A DNA stretch of 64,000 bases from Pseudomonas argentinensis (GCF_001839655.2 NZ_CP056087.1:1674001-1738000); one strand, 5' to 3'; positions 28,290 to 38,476 are shown, numbered from the stretch's first letter. Notes: a model not told the origin generated them from the letters alone. Made by a program: numbers and translations.

Positions 28290-31200
28290 GTAACCGGGGC
28301 GGCGAAATCTCCAGCAGTCAGGGCTTCAGCCTGGTGGCGAATCGCCTGGACAACGCCAGTGGCCGACTGCTCTCCGAGCAGAGTCTGACGCTGCGGATTC
28401 AGGGCGTGCTGGCCAACTTGGCAGGGTTGATCAGTGCCCGGGGCATCGACCTGCGCGCCAAGGATCTGAGCAATGACGCGGGCACACTGTTTGCCCGTGG
28501 CGACCTCGGCATCGATCTTACGGGCGGCCTGAGCAACGCCGGCAAGGGTCTTATTCGAAGCGCAGGCGATCTGCGCCTGAACAGCGGCACGCTCATCAAT
28601 ACCGACGGCACCCTGCTGGCCGGCAAGAGCCTGGAACTGCGCAGCGTCGGAGCGGTGGACAACCGCGACGGCGGTCTGATCAACAGCCAGGGCGGCCTCA
28701 TGCTCGATGCCGCTTCGCTGGACTCCAGCCAGGGTGGTGAACTCTCGGCCAAGGGCGACCTGCAACTGACGCTCGACCGTCTGACCCAGCAGCAGGGCGC
28801 CTTGATCGGCGAAAGCGCGCTGAGCCTCGACCTGCGCCAGGGTGACCTGGACAACCGCCAGGGCCTGATCAGCAGCAACGGGCCGCTAACGCTCAGCAAC
28901 CTGCGGGCCCTCGATAACCTTGCCGGGGAAATCTCCAGCCTCGGCGTGCTGAGCCTGGCTGCCGCCAGTCTTGATAATCGCAATGGTCGCCTGATCAGCC
29001 GCGAGTGGCTGCGCCTGAGCCTGGGCCAGGTGGACAATCGGGGAGGGCTGCTCTCTGGCTGGCAGGGCCTGCAACTGACTGGGCGTTCGCTCGACAACCG
29101 TCAGCGCGGCACCTTGTCGAGCCGCGATGGGGGCCTCGACGTGCAGCTCGCCGGTGCGCTGCTCAACAGTGACGAAGGCGCTCTGGTGGCCGCAACCCGT
29201 CTCGATATTCAGGCCGACAGCCTGGACAATAGCGATCAGGGCATCCTTTCCAGTGGTGCTGGCCAGCGCCTGCAGATCACTCAGCAGCTGGACAATCGTG
29301 CCGGGCAGATCGATGCAGCGGAGAGCTTGGCCGTCGAAGCCAAGAGCGTTACCAACGCGGGTGGTTTGCTGCAGGCGCAGCAAGATCTGACCCTGGCCGG
29401 TGAAACCCTGGACAACAGCCGTGGCCGCATCGCCGCCAGCGGTGAAGCCACGCTCAGCGTCGACGGCACCCTGAGCAATGCTGCCGGGCAACTGGCCAGC
29501 GCCGGCCCCCTGAGCATCACTGCCGATATCCTGAACAACCAAGGCGGCACGCTGGCCAGCCGGAGCACCGCCAAGCTTGTCGTCGGCGCGCTGGATAACA
29601 GCGGCAGCGCTACCCTGGCTGCCAACGGTGCCCTGCAGGTCGACGCCACCCGGGCGCTGACCAACAGCGTCGATGGGCTGATCTACAGCCGCGACGCCCA
29701 CGTGAATCTGAACGCCGCCAGCCTCGATAACACCAGCGGAGCCATTCAGGCACAAGGTGATCTGCTGTTGAATGTCGGCGGTGCCCTGAACAACCAGAGT
29801 GGCACCCTGCAGAGCCGTAGCGGTTCCGTCGATCTCATCGCCGCCAGCCTCGACAACCGCCAGGGCACCCTGGCCAGCCTCGAGGGCTGGGTACGCACAC
29901 GCATTTCCGCGTGGCTGCGCAACGGGGCCAGCGGACAGGGTGGTCTGATTCAGGGTCAGCACATCGACCTGCAGGTCGCTGGCAACCTCGACAATACCGC
30001 TGGACGCGTTCATGCCCTGGGCGGTGCGGCTACCTTGCAGGCCTCTTCCTTCGACAACCAGAGCGGCACCCTGCATGCCAAGGGAGAACTGCTGCTGCGT
30101 GGTGGCAACCTGAACAACCAGGGTGGCACCCTCGGGGCGGCCACCATCACCCTGGAACAGGCTACCGACGCCTTACTCAATAATCAGCAGGGCATCATCG
30201 AAAGCCGCGGCACTCTGCACGTGCAGGGCGGCAGCTTGAACAACCAGGGCGGCCAGCTGCGCGCCCTGGGCACCACCGGCACCACCTTCTTCACCTTGGG
30301 CACGTTGCTGGACAACCGCGGCGGCACCCTGGAAACCGCCAACCGCGACCTGACCCTCAACCTCGGCAGCCTGCTCAACCAGAATGGCAAGCTGCTGCAC
30401 GCTGGCAGTGGTGAGTTCGGTGTAGCCCTGGCGCAGGTCGCCGCCGCGGGCGGCAGCTTCGTCACGCACGGCGGTTTGACCCTCAAGGCCGACAGCTGGA
30501 GCAACGACAGCATCCTCCAGGCCAGGCATCTGACGCTGGACATCGGCACCTTCGAGCAGACGGTCAATGGACAACTGCTGGCCACCGGCTCGCTGACAGG
30601 CAAAGGCGGCAACTGGATCAACCACGGCCTGATCGCCAGCGATGGTCCCCTCAACCTGACCCTCAGCGGTGGCTACAGCGGCAACGGCCGGGTCACCAGT
30701 CAGGGAGCCCTGGAGCTTGCAGCCGCCAGTCTGAGCCTCAGCGAAACCGCCAGCATTACTGCCGCTGGTACCGCCAGCTTCGTGCTCGGTGGTGCACTGC
30801 TCAACAGGGGGCGCCTAACCGCCACCGACAACCTCAGCGTCAGCGCCGCCAGTATGAACAATGCCGGCACCCTGGGCAGCGCCCAGCGCCTGACCCTGAG
30901 TACACCGAGCCTTACCAACGAGAAGGGGCTGCTGTTCAGCGGCGACGACATGGCGCTGTATGTCGATACCTTCACAAACCGCTATGCGGATGTTTATAGC
31001 CTCGGAAATATCTTCCTCGCCGGGAATGCCTCAGGGGCCATGGCCAGTCGCCTGGACAATCTGTCCGCGACATTGGAGGCCGTCGGCGACACGACGTTGA
31101 GAGTCGGCATACTCGACAATACGCGTGAACGTCTACTTATCGAATCAGGTATTTACAGCGCTCGTATCGACGAACGCTTCTGTGTCCAGCCAGGCATCGA

Positions 31201-34200
31201 CTGTAGTGGGAAACGAAGTTCCTGGTTCGAAATCACCCAGCGTGATCGGTTGCAGGTCACCGAGGCAAGTGCCATGTCGCAGATCGTGGCCGGCGGTGAT
31301 CTGCGTATTTATGGTGATGTACTGAACAACAACAGCAGTCTGATCAGTGCAGGCGGCGATTTTTCGGCCGACCTCCGCCGTTTGGACAACAGTGGCGTAG
31401 AGGAAGGGGAAATCCAGACCAAGCGTATGTTCCGGCTGGCACGCATGGACGGCAAGTACATCGTTCGCCACCAGAACAATGCGCGGACTTTCACCCAGCA
31501 GTATTGGCATGAGAGCGCCGGATACGATCAGCAGCGCACGGGCGAAATCGCTGGCGCCATCAACCGCATCATCAGCGATGGTGATTTTGAACAGGAGCTT
31601 CATAGCTACGGTAGCCGCACCATCCTGAGTAGCGGTGATCAGCGTTATGCCGGGATCGTCCAGGCGGCTGGCAACCTTGCCATCAATGCGCAGCAAAACG
31701 TCGGCAACGGTGTGACGCGTCCCGGTTCGACACACGTAATCAGTGGGAACCGTAGTGGCTCGACCAGCGCAGGAGCGGCAGACTCGTTCATTCCGATCAC
31801 CTTGAACGCCCAACTTCCCCCCGACCTCGCCCAGCAACAGGTCAATCCGCTGACCTTGCCAGGGTTCAGCCTGCCCAGCGGTGGTAACGGCCTTTTCCGC
31901 CTCAGCGGCCAGGCCGGTAGCGACAGTCAGGCGCGCGAGTCGGTCGGCGGCCAGCAATGGGTGCTGGCTGGCACGGCTCTCGAGCCAATCCAGCGTGACG
32001 GCGCCGATAGCGTGCAGATAACCGGTGTGCGTGTCGACCAACCGGGTCAGCCACAGATCACCGTCACGCAGCATCAGACGGTCGATAGAACCTCTGTCGA
32101 TGTGCCGTCCGGCGGCCAGGTGACGGTCACGTCGGCCCCTGAGCGGGGCGATGCAGGCAGCCCTCAGGCTCAGATCATCGTCTTGACCCCGGTCGCCCAG
32201 CCCCACAGATACCTGATCGAAACCAACCCGGCGCTCACCGAGCTCAAGCAATTCGTCAACTCCGACTATCTGCTGGGCAAGCTGGGCTATAACCCTGATC
32301 AAGCGCAGAAGCGCCTGGGCGATGGCCTCTATGAACAACGCCTGGTGCGTGAAGCCATCGTGGCGCGCACGGGCCAGCGTTATCTCGCCGGCCTGACCAG
32401 CGACGAAGCGATGTACCGCTATCTGATGGACAACGCCGTCGCCAGCAAGGAACGACTGAACCTGAGCCTGGGTGTGACCTTGAGCGCCGAGCAGGTCGCG
32501 GCGCTGACTCACGATATCGTCTGGCTCGAAGAGCACGAGGTCGCGGGCGAAAAAGTCCTGGTGCCCGTGCTCTACCTGGCCCAGGCCAAAGGACGCCTGG
32601 CCCCCAACGGCGCGTTGATCCAAGGCCGCGACGTGGCGCTGATCAGCGGTGGCGACCTGAGCAACCAGGGCACCCTGCGTGCCAGCGGCGCACTCGACGT
32701 GCAGGCGGTTAATATCGCCAACAGTGGCCTGTTGCAGGCCAACGAGCGCCTGCAACTGCTGGCCGAAGACAGCATCCGCAACGCCCAGGGCGGCGTCATC
32801 GCCGGGCGCGATGTCAGCCTAGTAGCGGGCAACGACATCGTTAACGAGCGCACCACCAACCTGCAGCAGAGCAGCCTGGGCGACCGCGCCTGGGCCACCA
32901 GCTTCGTCGACAGCGCTGCCCGCATCGAAGCGAGCGACAGCCTGAGCCTGGCGGCCGGGCGCAATGTGAGCAATCTCGGCAGCGTGCTCGACAGCCGTGG
33001 CGACCTGAGCATCCAGGCCGGTCGCGACGTGACCATCGCCTCGGTACAGGACGTGCAGCATCAGTCCCGGGGCGACTGGTTCCTCAACGAACGGGTAAAC
33101 CAACTGGGCGCCGATGTGAGTGCGGGGCGCGACCTGCAGGTCAGTGCCGGCCGCGATCTGGGGGTGGTCGCCAGCCAGGTCACGGCAGGCCGTGACCTCG
33201 AGCTGGGGGCCGGGCGCGACCTGGTGCTGTCCAGTGCAGCGGACGAGAGCCACAGCTACTTCAAGAGCAAGAAGGTCACCGCCAGCAACGACCGCATCAC
33301 CCAGCAGTCCAGCGAGATCCAGGCCGGTCGTGACATCAGTCTTGGGGCGGGCAATGACCTCAGCGTGATCGCCAGCCGCGTGCAGGCTGGCAACGATGTC
33401 GACATCGACGCCAGCCAGGACATCAACATCCTGTCGGCCAAGGACGAAAGTGCCTCTTACTACTTCAAGAAGAAGAAAGGCTCCTTCGGGCGTAGCAGCA
33501 GCAAACAGCAGGAAAGCTACGACAGCACCAACATCGCCTCGGTTATCGAGGCGGGCAACGATCTCACCGTCAACACCAGCAAGGCTGCCAATGGCGCCCT
33601 GAATCTCGATGGTGGTCGCGACGTGACCGTCATCGGCAGCCAGCTCACAGCAGGTAACGACCTGCTGGTTGGTGGCGCAGGTGATGTGGCCGTGCTGTCC
33701 GGTGTCGAGGAGCATGGCTCCTACTCCAAGAAAACCAAATCCGGTTTCCTCGGCCTCTCGAAGAGCGGCAAGAGCCAGCTCAAGACCAGCGCCACCCAGG
33801 TCGCCAGCGAACTGGAAGCAGGCAACGACGTGGTTATCGCGGCAGGCAACGACATTCGTCTACGCGCCAGTACCACCGATGCCGGTAACGATGTCGAGCT
33901 GCGCGCCGGGTTGGTAAAGGACACTGCGGATATCAACCTGGTATCGGCAAATGACGAGGCATATAGCCGTAGCGAGTCGTACAAGAAGAAGTTCGGTCTG
34001 TCAGGCAGCGACGCAGTCGGCTTGGCCGTGGGTACGCCAAGCTGGGGTGGTGATATCTCCATCTCCAGTGCCAAGAAGAGCGGCCAGGAAATCATCCGCT
34101 CTACCAATGCAGGCAGCCAGGTCAATGCCGAACGTGATGCTTCGCTGATCGCCGAGCGCGATATCAATGTAGTAGGCAGCGGTGTGAGCGCTGGCCGCAA

Positions 34201-37174
34201 TGTGCTGCTCGATGCCGGGCGTGATGTAAACGTCGTTGCAGGAAGCAGCAGCGAACAAGTCACCTCGTGGAAGAACACCAAGACCGTGGGCCTGCAGCAG
34301 AGCGCAGATGGCAACGGCTTTAGCACCTTCGTGGGCGCAGAGTCGCTCAAGGACAAGACTCGTACCAGCGAACAGACCGCGGCGGCCAGCCAGATCAATG
34401 CTGGACTTGATCTGGACGTACGTGCGGGTCGAGACATCCGGCAGCAAGGTTCTGACATGCAGGCCGGTTACGACCTGAACATGAAAGCCGGACGCGACAT
34501 CCTCGTGGATGCCGCTCGTGAACAGTCGAGCATCGAGAGGGAGCAGAGCCAGAAGCGCACCGGCACCACCACTACGGTCAACCACAACTTCGAGCGCACC
34601 AAGGATGCGGTAAGCGGTGCCGGCAAAGGTGAGAACTCTGTCAGCCAGGCATCCAGCACGCTAAAGGCGGTGGACTCCATTAGCCAATTCATGGCCGGGC
34701 CAACGTTCGATGCGCACTTGGGCAGCACTAGCCAACGCCAGAGCGTCAGTCAGACTGTGGTTGGGACTCGCGCTTCGACGTTGGAAGCAGGTAATGACAT
34801 CAACCTGGAAGCAGGCAACGACGTTCAGGTTCGCGGAGCCCAGTTTCAGTCAGGGCGTGACATCAATGTCAGCGGCCGAGACATCGTTCTCGATGTCGCC
34901 CGTGGCGAGCAAAGCTACGACAGCCAGCAGAGCCAGGGTAAAGGTGGGATTGTTGCCGGCACCAGTGGTGGTTTCAAGGTTGGTATCGGCGGCAGCCGTG
35001 GCATCGCTGGCGAAGAGGGCCGCCAGGAAACGGCCAGTGGCGCCGTGCTCGATGCCGGACGTGATGTCAATCTCAATGCCCGCAATGACCTCAACCTGAT
35101 CGGTACGCAAGTTGAGGCGGGGCGCGATATCGATCTCAACGCCGGTAACGACCTCAAGATCAGTGCTGCCCAAAATGCCAGCGATAGCGAAAGCACTCGC
35201 CGCAGCGGCGGCGGCGAAGTTGGCTTTACCTTCGGCTCCGAGGGCGTTGGTGTGTATGTCAGCGTCAACGTCGGCAAGGGCGACCTTGAGCGCGAAGGTC
35301 AGCGCCAGCAGGAGGCCTATCTGTATGCCGGCGATCGCCTGAACTTCACCAGTGGCCGAGATACCGCCATCAGTGGTGCGCAACTGAGTGGCGACGAAGT
35401 CACCGGCCGTGTAGGGCGTGATCTGACTGTGACCTCGCTCCCTGATACGGGAGAAGTCAAAGGTCGAGAGTTCGATGTCAGCGCTACCGCGACGTTCGGC
35501 CCAGGAGCTGGCTTCAGTGCATCGGTCGGCTACGGGCAGACCACCGGCTCTACCGAGTGGGTGGAAAATCAAACCCGTATCGTCGCGCGTGATCGTTTGG
35601 ACATCCGCACCGGAGAACACACGCAACTCGATGGTGCACTGATTGCCTCCAACACCGGCAACCTCAAACTGGATACCGGCACCCTGGGCTTCAGCGATAT
35701 CGCCGGTCACGACAAGGAGCACAGTTATTACCTGAATGTCGGCGGTTCGTACGGCAAGAACGATGCAAAAGATACCCAGCAGGACAAAAGCCAGGAAGGC
35801 AAGGGCGAAAAGGGCAAGACGGGCTGGAGCGTCGAGGGTTACGAGTACGAGAAGGATCGCCAGCAGATTGTGAGGGCCACCGTCGGCGAGGGCGAGATTG
35901 TCGTACGTGACGATGCACAGACTGGGCAGGACTCCGCAGAGGGCCTCAACCGTGATGTGAGCAAGGCGTACGAGATCACTCGAGACGATGAGGAACGTAC
36001 GGATCTGTATGTGACCAAGTCTTCTGTGGAGGCGGTGGCAAGTCCTATGCAAACGTTTGAGCGTTGGGCCAAAGCTGCTGAGAATTATGCTGATAGTAGT
36101 GAGGACGCCAAGACTTTTGCTATCCAGTTGGCGGCAGCTGCGTTAGCCGTTGCAGATGGCAAGAATGTTGATGATATTCAGCAGCAACAAGTGTTTATTC
36201 ACCTGGTGCGCCAATATTTAATTGCTCATAAAAAGTTAGAGAAGGGTACTGAGGGGCAGCGTCGAGACTCTGCAAAGCAAATATTCCATTGGGTAAGTCA
36301 GGGTTCGAATACTGTGGAGGCCCACGCGCTGGGTGAAAAGATCGAGCGCCTTGCAGTAGAAAACCCACAGGCGGCGATTAGAGTTTTTGAACTGCTGGGG
36401 AAGCTAAGTGAAGCTAAGCCTAATGATGGTAGCCAGTCACTTCTCCCACTTTTTGGTTTCTTGGGGCTAAGTGGTGCTGAGGTTCTGGGTGGGGCACTAG
36501 TGGGGACGGCTGTTGTTACCGCCGTTCATCCCTCCACTCAAGAGAGTGTGAGAGAAATTTTCAACTCAATGTCGGATAAGGATAGTGCCTACGCACAGAT
36601 GCAGCTTCGGTTATATGCCGAACTGTGGCCTTTGGTATTAGGAACTTCTTTCCCAATACACACACTTGGTCCGGGTTATGGGGTGCTAATTAATCCAGGT
36701 GCTAGTCCGGTTAACACTGAGAACGCGTCAAGTGGGGGTTACAATGCTGGAGGATCGATAGTAACTGTACCGCATACAGGTGGGCAGCAGCTAGATACAC
36801 CGCAAGGTGGCACCAGCTATAAGAACCCTGAGCACCAGTTGAGCCCGGGTGCGATGTACAGTGAGAAGATAGGTCTTAAGGGTTTGGCGCAAAATAGGCC
36901 CTTGCAAGATCTTACTCATCAGGAAATATTAGGTGTGTTTCAAGGTACGGGGTTTGTCCTATCTAATCATGCTGTGGGGCGTCTAAAGGACTCCCGTACA
37001 AAAAATATCGGCTTTTTTACCCCTAACGATATTGCTAAGATATTTAATGATGGAACTCGCTTTGATGCGGGTAATGGAGAGATTGGTTTCGGATACAAAG
37101 GTTTGGAGGCTATAGTAGACCCGAAGACAAATAGAGTAATCACGTTTAGGCCTGAGAAAAATAGGGGGAATTGA
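28286..37174 (+). CDS. cdiA: CdiA/TpsA giant exoprotein, remainder (FHA-1, YP-like, FHA-2 and toxin regions)
   Basis: A 2962-residue continuation of cdiA in the shifted frame. The apparent GTG start is a by-product of the frameshift and has no ribosome-binding site. Regions in order: more FHA-1 repeats (to about 31100); a non-repetitive Tyr/Arg-rich segment with FCVQPGIDC that may include the receptor-binding part (31100-32160); a YP-like segment (TNPALTELKQFVNSDYLLGK onward, 32220-32590); FHA-2 repeats with the LEAGNDVVIAAGNDIRLRA pattern (32640-35700); and a low-GC pre-toxin/toxin tail (from about 36040). The order matches CdiA proteins that deliver a C-terminal toxin into neighbours. No canonical VENN motif is seen at the toxin boundary. 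The overlapping next gene is the probable immunity gene. Confidence 0.92.
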   Translation: MSNRGGEISSSQGFSLVANRLDNASGRLLSEQSLTLRIQGVLANLAGLISARGIDLRAKDLSNDAGTLFARGDLGIDLTGGLSNAGKGLIRSAGDLRLNSGTLINTDGTLLAGKSLELRSVGAVDNRDGGLINSQGGLMLDAASLDSSQGGELSAKGDLQLTLDRLTQQQGALIGESALSLDLRQGDLDNRQGLISSNGPLTLSNLRALDNLAGEISSLGVLSLAAASLDNRNGRLISREWLRLSLGQVDNRGGLLSGWQGLQLTGRSLDNRQRGTLSSRDGGLDVQLAGALLNSDEGALVAATRLDIQADSLDNSDQGILSSGAGQRLQITQQLDNRAGQIDAAESLAVEAKSVTNAGGLLQAQQDLTLAGETLDNSRGRIAASGEATLSVDGTLSNAAGQLASAGPLSITADILNNQGGTLASRSTAKLVVGALDNSGSATLAANGALQVDATRALTNSVDGLIYSRDAHVNLNAASLDNTSGAIQAQGDLLLNVGGALNNQSGTLQSRSGSVDLIAASLDNRQGTLASLEGWVRTRISAWLRNGASGQGGLIQGQHIDLQVAGNLDNTAGRVHALGGAATLQASSFDNQSGTLHAKGELLLRGGNLNNQGGTLGAATITLEQATDALLNNQQGIIESRGTLHVQGGSLNNQGGQLRALGTTGTTFFTLGTLLDNRGGTLETANRDLTLNLGSLLNQNGKLLHAGSGEFGVALAQVAAAGGSFVTHGGLTLKADSWSNDSILQARHLTLDIGTFEQTVNGQLLATGSLTGKGGNWINHGLIASDGPLNLTLSGGYSGNGRVTSQGALELAAASLSLSETASITAAGTASFVLGGALLNRGRLTATDNLSVSAASMNNAGTLGSAQRLTLSTPSLTNEKGLLFSGDDMALYVDTFTNRYADVYSLGNIFLAGNASGAMASRLDNLSATLEAVGDTTLRVGILDNTRERLLIESGIYSARIDERFCVQPGIDCSGKRSSWFEITQRDRLQVTEASAMSQIVAGGDLRIYGDVLNNNSSLISAGGDFSADLRRLDNSGVEEGEIQTKRMFRLARMDGKYIVRHQNNARTFTQQYWHESAGYDQQRTGEIAGAINRIISDGDFEQELHSYGSRTILSSGDQRYAGIVQAAGNLAINAQQNVGNGVTRPGSTHVISGNRSGSTSAGAADSFIPITLNAQLPPDLAQQQVNPLTLPGFSLPSGGNGLFRLSGQAGSDSQARESVGGQQWVLAGTALEPIQRDGADSVQITGVRVDQPGQPQITVTQHQTVDRTSVDVPSGGQVTVTSAPERGDAGSPQAQIIVLTPVAQPHRYLIETNPALTELKQFVNSDYLLGKLGYNPDQAQKRLGDGLYEQRLVREAIVARTGQRYLAGLTSDEAMYRYLMDNAVASKERLNLSLGVTLSAEQVAALTHDIVWLEEHEVAGEKVLVPVLYLAQAKGRLAPNGALIQGRDVALISGGDLSNQGTLRASGALDVQAVNIANSGLLQANERLQLLAEDSIRNAQGGVIAGRDVSLVAGNDIVNERTTNLQQSSLGDRAWATSFVDSAARIEASDSLSLAAGRNVSNLGSVLDSRGDLSIQAGRDVTIASVQDVQHQSRGDWFLNERVNQLGADVSAGRDLQVSAGRDLGVVASQVTAGRDLELGAGRDLVLSSAADESHSYFKSKKVTASNDRITQQSSEIQAGRDISLGAGNDLSVIASRVQAGNDVDIDASQDINILSAKDESASYYFKKKKGSFGRSSSKQQESYDSTNIASVIEAGNDLTVNTSKAANGALNLDGGRDVTVIGSQLTAGNDLLVGGAGDVAVLSGVEEHGSYSKKTKSGFLGLSKSGKSQLKTSATQVASELEAGNDVVIAAGNDIRLRASTTDAGNDVELRAGLVKDTADINLVSANDEAYSRSESYKKKFGLSGSDAVGLAVGTPSWGGDISISSAKKSGQEIIRSTNAGSQVNAERDASLIAERDINVVGSGVSAGRNVLLDAGRDVNVVAGSSSEQVTSWKNTKTVGLQQSADGNGFSTFVGAESLKDKTRTSEQTAAASQINAGLDLDVRAGRDIRQQGSDMQAGYDLNMKAGRDILVDAAREQSSIEREQSQKRTGTTTTVNHNFERTKDAVSGAGKGENSVSQASSTLKAVDSISQFMAGPTFDAHLGSTSQRQSVSQTVVGTRASTLEAGNDINLEAGNDVQVRGAQFQSGRDINVSGRDIVLDVARGEQSYDSQQSQGKGGIVAGTSGGFKVGIGGSRGIAGEEGRQETASGAVLDAGRDVNLNARNDLNLIGTQVEAGRDIDLNAGNDLKISAAQNASDSESTRRSGGGEVGFTFGSEGVGVYVSVNVGKGDLEREGQRQQEAYLYAGDRLNFTSGRDTAISGAQLSGDEVTGRVGRDLTVTSLPDTGEVKGREFDVSATATFGPGAGFSASVGYGQTTGSTEWVENQTRIVARDRLDIRTGEHTQLDGALIASNTGNLKLDTGTLGFSDIAGHDKEHSYYLNVGGSYGKNDAKDTQQDKSQEGKGEKGKTGWSVEGYEYEKDRQQIVRATVGEGEIVVRDDAQTGQDSAEGLNRDVSKAYEITRDDEERTDLYVTKSSVEAVASPMQTFERWAKAAENYADSSEDAKTFAIQLAAAALAVADGKNVDDIQQQQVFIHLVRQYLIAHKKLEKGTEGQRRDSAKQIFHWVSQGSNTVEAHALGEKIERLAVENPQAAIRVFELLGKLSEAKPNDGSQSLLPLFGFLGLSGAEVLGGALVGTAVVTAVHPSTQESVREIFNSMSDKDSAYAQMQLRLYAELWPLVLGTSFPIHTLGPGYGVLINPGASPVNTENASSGGYNAGGSIVTVPHTGGQQLDTPQGGTSYKNPEHQLSPGAMYSEKIGLKGLAQNRPLQDLTHQEILGVFQGTGFVLSNHAVGRLKDSRTKNIGFFTPNDIAKIFNDGTRFDAGNGEIGFGYKGLEAIVDPKTNRVITFRPEKNRGN
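36840..37174 (+). other. Predicted CdiA C-terminal toxin domain (BECR/DUF4258-like RNase candidate)
   Basis: The last 110 or so residues form a compact domain: GTGFVLSNHAVGRLKDSRTK, then GFFTPNDIAKIFNDGTRFDAG, then GYKGLEAIVDPKTNRVITFR. The order (a His in a short helix, a helix around PNDIAKIFNDG, then strands ending in a VITFRP-type motif) resembles DUF4258 and related BECR-fold ribonuclease toxins in polymorphic toxin systems. The His near the start and the Arg in the final strand would be candidate catalytic residues. Base composition is much more AT-rich than the stalk, as expected for an exchangeable toxin module. The fold assignment is by pattern and is not certain. Confidence 0.5.
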
Positions 37175-37611
37175 TGCTTGAACTTTCGAGTGGGGAGAGA
37201 AGAATCTCCATTAGTGTACTTGGGTATGAGTTTCCAGGGGCGAAAGAGCCAGATGATGCCAGTTGGGTAAAGATTAAAGTAGATGCTGTTGACGGAGATT
37301 TGTGTTGGAGCGCAAAGGGGCCTTTTTTGCGCACTCATGAGATATTGGCTCTTTATGAATGGTTGAGTGCTATTGAGAGCGGCGCTACCTTAGATTCTGA
37401 ACTCTCTTTCACCGAAGGGGAGTTGGCATTTAGATTTGCTCGGGATAATTGCATGGTCGTCTATCTGAATTATGCACTTCACCCGAAAGGATCAGCGTAT
37501 AGCTATAGTGATGATGCTGCCTTCCAGGTACATTTTCAGCTGTCTGGCACGGATATTTCTTCACTAATCGAATCCGTAGCAATATGCGTAGGAGATTTTC
37601 CTGTTCGATGA
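37174..37611 (+). CDS. cdiI: Probable CDI immunity protein (WapI-like family)
   Basis: A 145-residue cytosolic protein whose ATG overlaps the cdiA stop (TGATG), with an AGGGGG box 6-7 bases upstream. The pattern MLELSSGERRISISVLGYEF, SWVKIKVDAVDGDLCWSA, GPFLRTHEILALYEWLSAIE and TEGELAFRFARDNCMVVYLN resembles the WapI-type immunity family that neutralises Rhs/WapA and CDI toxins. Low GC content matches the toxin tail. Position and coupling make it the cognate antidote of the CdiA C-terminal domain; the family label itself is from pattern recognition. Confidence 0.75.
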   Translation: MLELSSGERRISISVLGYEFPGAKEPDDASWVKIKVDAVDGDLCWSAKGPFLRTHEILALYEWLSAIESGATLDSELSFTEGELAFRFARDNCMVVYLNYALHPKGSAYSYSDDAAFQVHFQLSGTDISSLIESVAICVGDFPVR

Positions 37612-37743
37612 ATTACAAGTGTGGAAAAGAGGCGAAAAGGGGACAGATTCTGAGGAATCCCACAAAATATCCATGCAGATCAACCGGATAGCTTGAAGAT
37701 GCCTGCATGAGTCGCGGAGGAAAGGGGACCAAGGAAAGCAAGG

Positions 37744-38476
37744 AAAGGGGACAGATTTATTTTCTACCTGATCGGCTAAGCTGAAGGTCTCAACGGACGG
37801 AGGTCATTTGGTGCAGCGAGGCCATAACCGGCAGGTGGTGTTTGCCGCTGAGCAGGACTATCAGCGCTACATAGCTGACCTACGCGAGTTGAAAGATGTT
37901 TCGGGATCAAGGTTTACGCTTATTGCCTGATGACCAATCATGTTCACCTGCTATTGGCGCCTGGTGAAGCCATTGCCGGTTTGGGGCAGTTGATGAAAGC
38001 GCTGGCGGCACGCGCCACCCGCTATCGGAACCGCTTAGAAAGGCGAACCGGTACTCCCTGGGAAAGTCGCTACAAGTCCAGCGTGGTTGAGTCAGACGCC
38101 TACTTGCTTGCCTGCTGCCGCTATATCGAACTGAATCCGGTTCGAGCCCGTATCGTTGCTGAGGCGGGTGATTATCCCTGGTCTAGCTATCGGATGCGGG
38201 TAACGGATCAGGCTGACAGTGATTGGCTGGACATGGATCCTTGCTTCGTCGCACTTGGCGATACGCCTGAAAAGCGTCGCATCCGTTACTCAGGGTTCAT
38301 TCGCCAAGCCGTTCCATCAAGCGAAATTGATTTGATTCGTGCAGCACTGCAGAGGGGACAGCTAACCGGCAGTGCTCGTTTCGTGGATGAAATAGAAAAA
38401 ATCCAAGGGCTGCGGGTTGAACTACGAGGTCGGGGCAGACCGAGGCGTAATCCCGGAAAATAAATCTGTCCCCTTT
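37744..38476 (+). mobile_element. RAYT-type element, copy 1, with 21-bp terminal inverted repeats
   Basis: A block bounded by AAAGGGGACAGATTTATTTT plus C (37744-37764) and its perfect reverse complement (38456-38476). Inside is one decayed tyrosine-transposase gene. Further GGGGAC boxes flank both ends (37636, 37726 and, inverted, near 38482), so the ends are themselves repeated. The element separates cdiI from the orphan toxin tail. A second copy with the same ends is at 40075-40829. Confidence 0.75.
37810..38463 (+). pseudogene. REP-associated tyrosine transposase (RAYT, Y1_Tnp), copy 1, start deleted and frameshifted
   Basis: A remnant of a single-strand HuH transposase of the TnpA-REP type. 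The catalytic MTNHVHLLLAPGEA motif (HUH) and the later CCRYIELNPVRARI segment with the catalytic Tyr are intact in the frame 37930-38463. Compared with copy 2, about 46 bases holding the ATG and first codons are missing at about 37807, and one base is lost near 37903 (gatgttt against gatgcgtt), so no full-length product is made. The C-terminus ends in a basic RGRGRPRRNPGK tail. It supplies the part that copy 2 lacks. Confidence 0.85.

Noticed and set aside
28270..28295. Programmed ribosomal frameshifting to join the two cdiA frames
   Set aside because: The GGGG run is not a known slippery heptamer, and no stem-loop or internal Shine-Dalgarno at the right spacing is evident. A simple one-base indel explains the data better.
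25500..31000. Regularly spaced repeats that might be taken for a CRISPR or satellite array
   Set aside because: They are degenerate codon-level repeats of the FHA-1 beta-helix in frame with cdiA, not identical direct repeats with unique spacers.
36280..36420. A VENN-type toxin junction at LAVENPQAAIR in CdiA
   Set aside because: The residues VENP resemble VENN, but the surrounding pre-toxin domain pattern is not present and similarity could be chance. I did not use it to set the toxin boundary.
37774..38463. Classical IS200/IS605 insertion sequence
   Set aside because: The protein has the HUH and Tyr motifs of the superfamily, but the inverted-repeat ends, the basic GRPRRNPGK tail and the absence of tnpB favour a RAYT (TnpA-REP) element.
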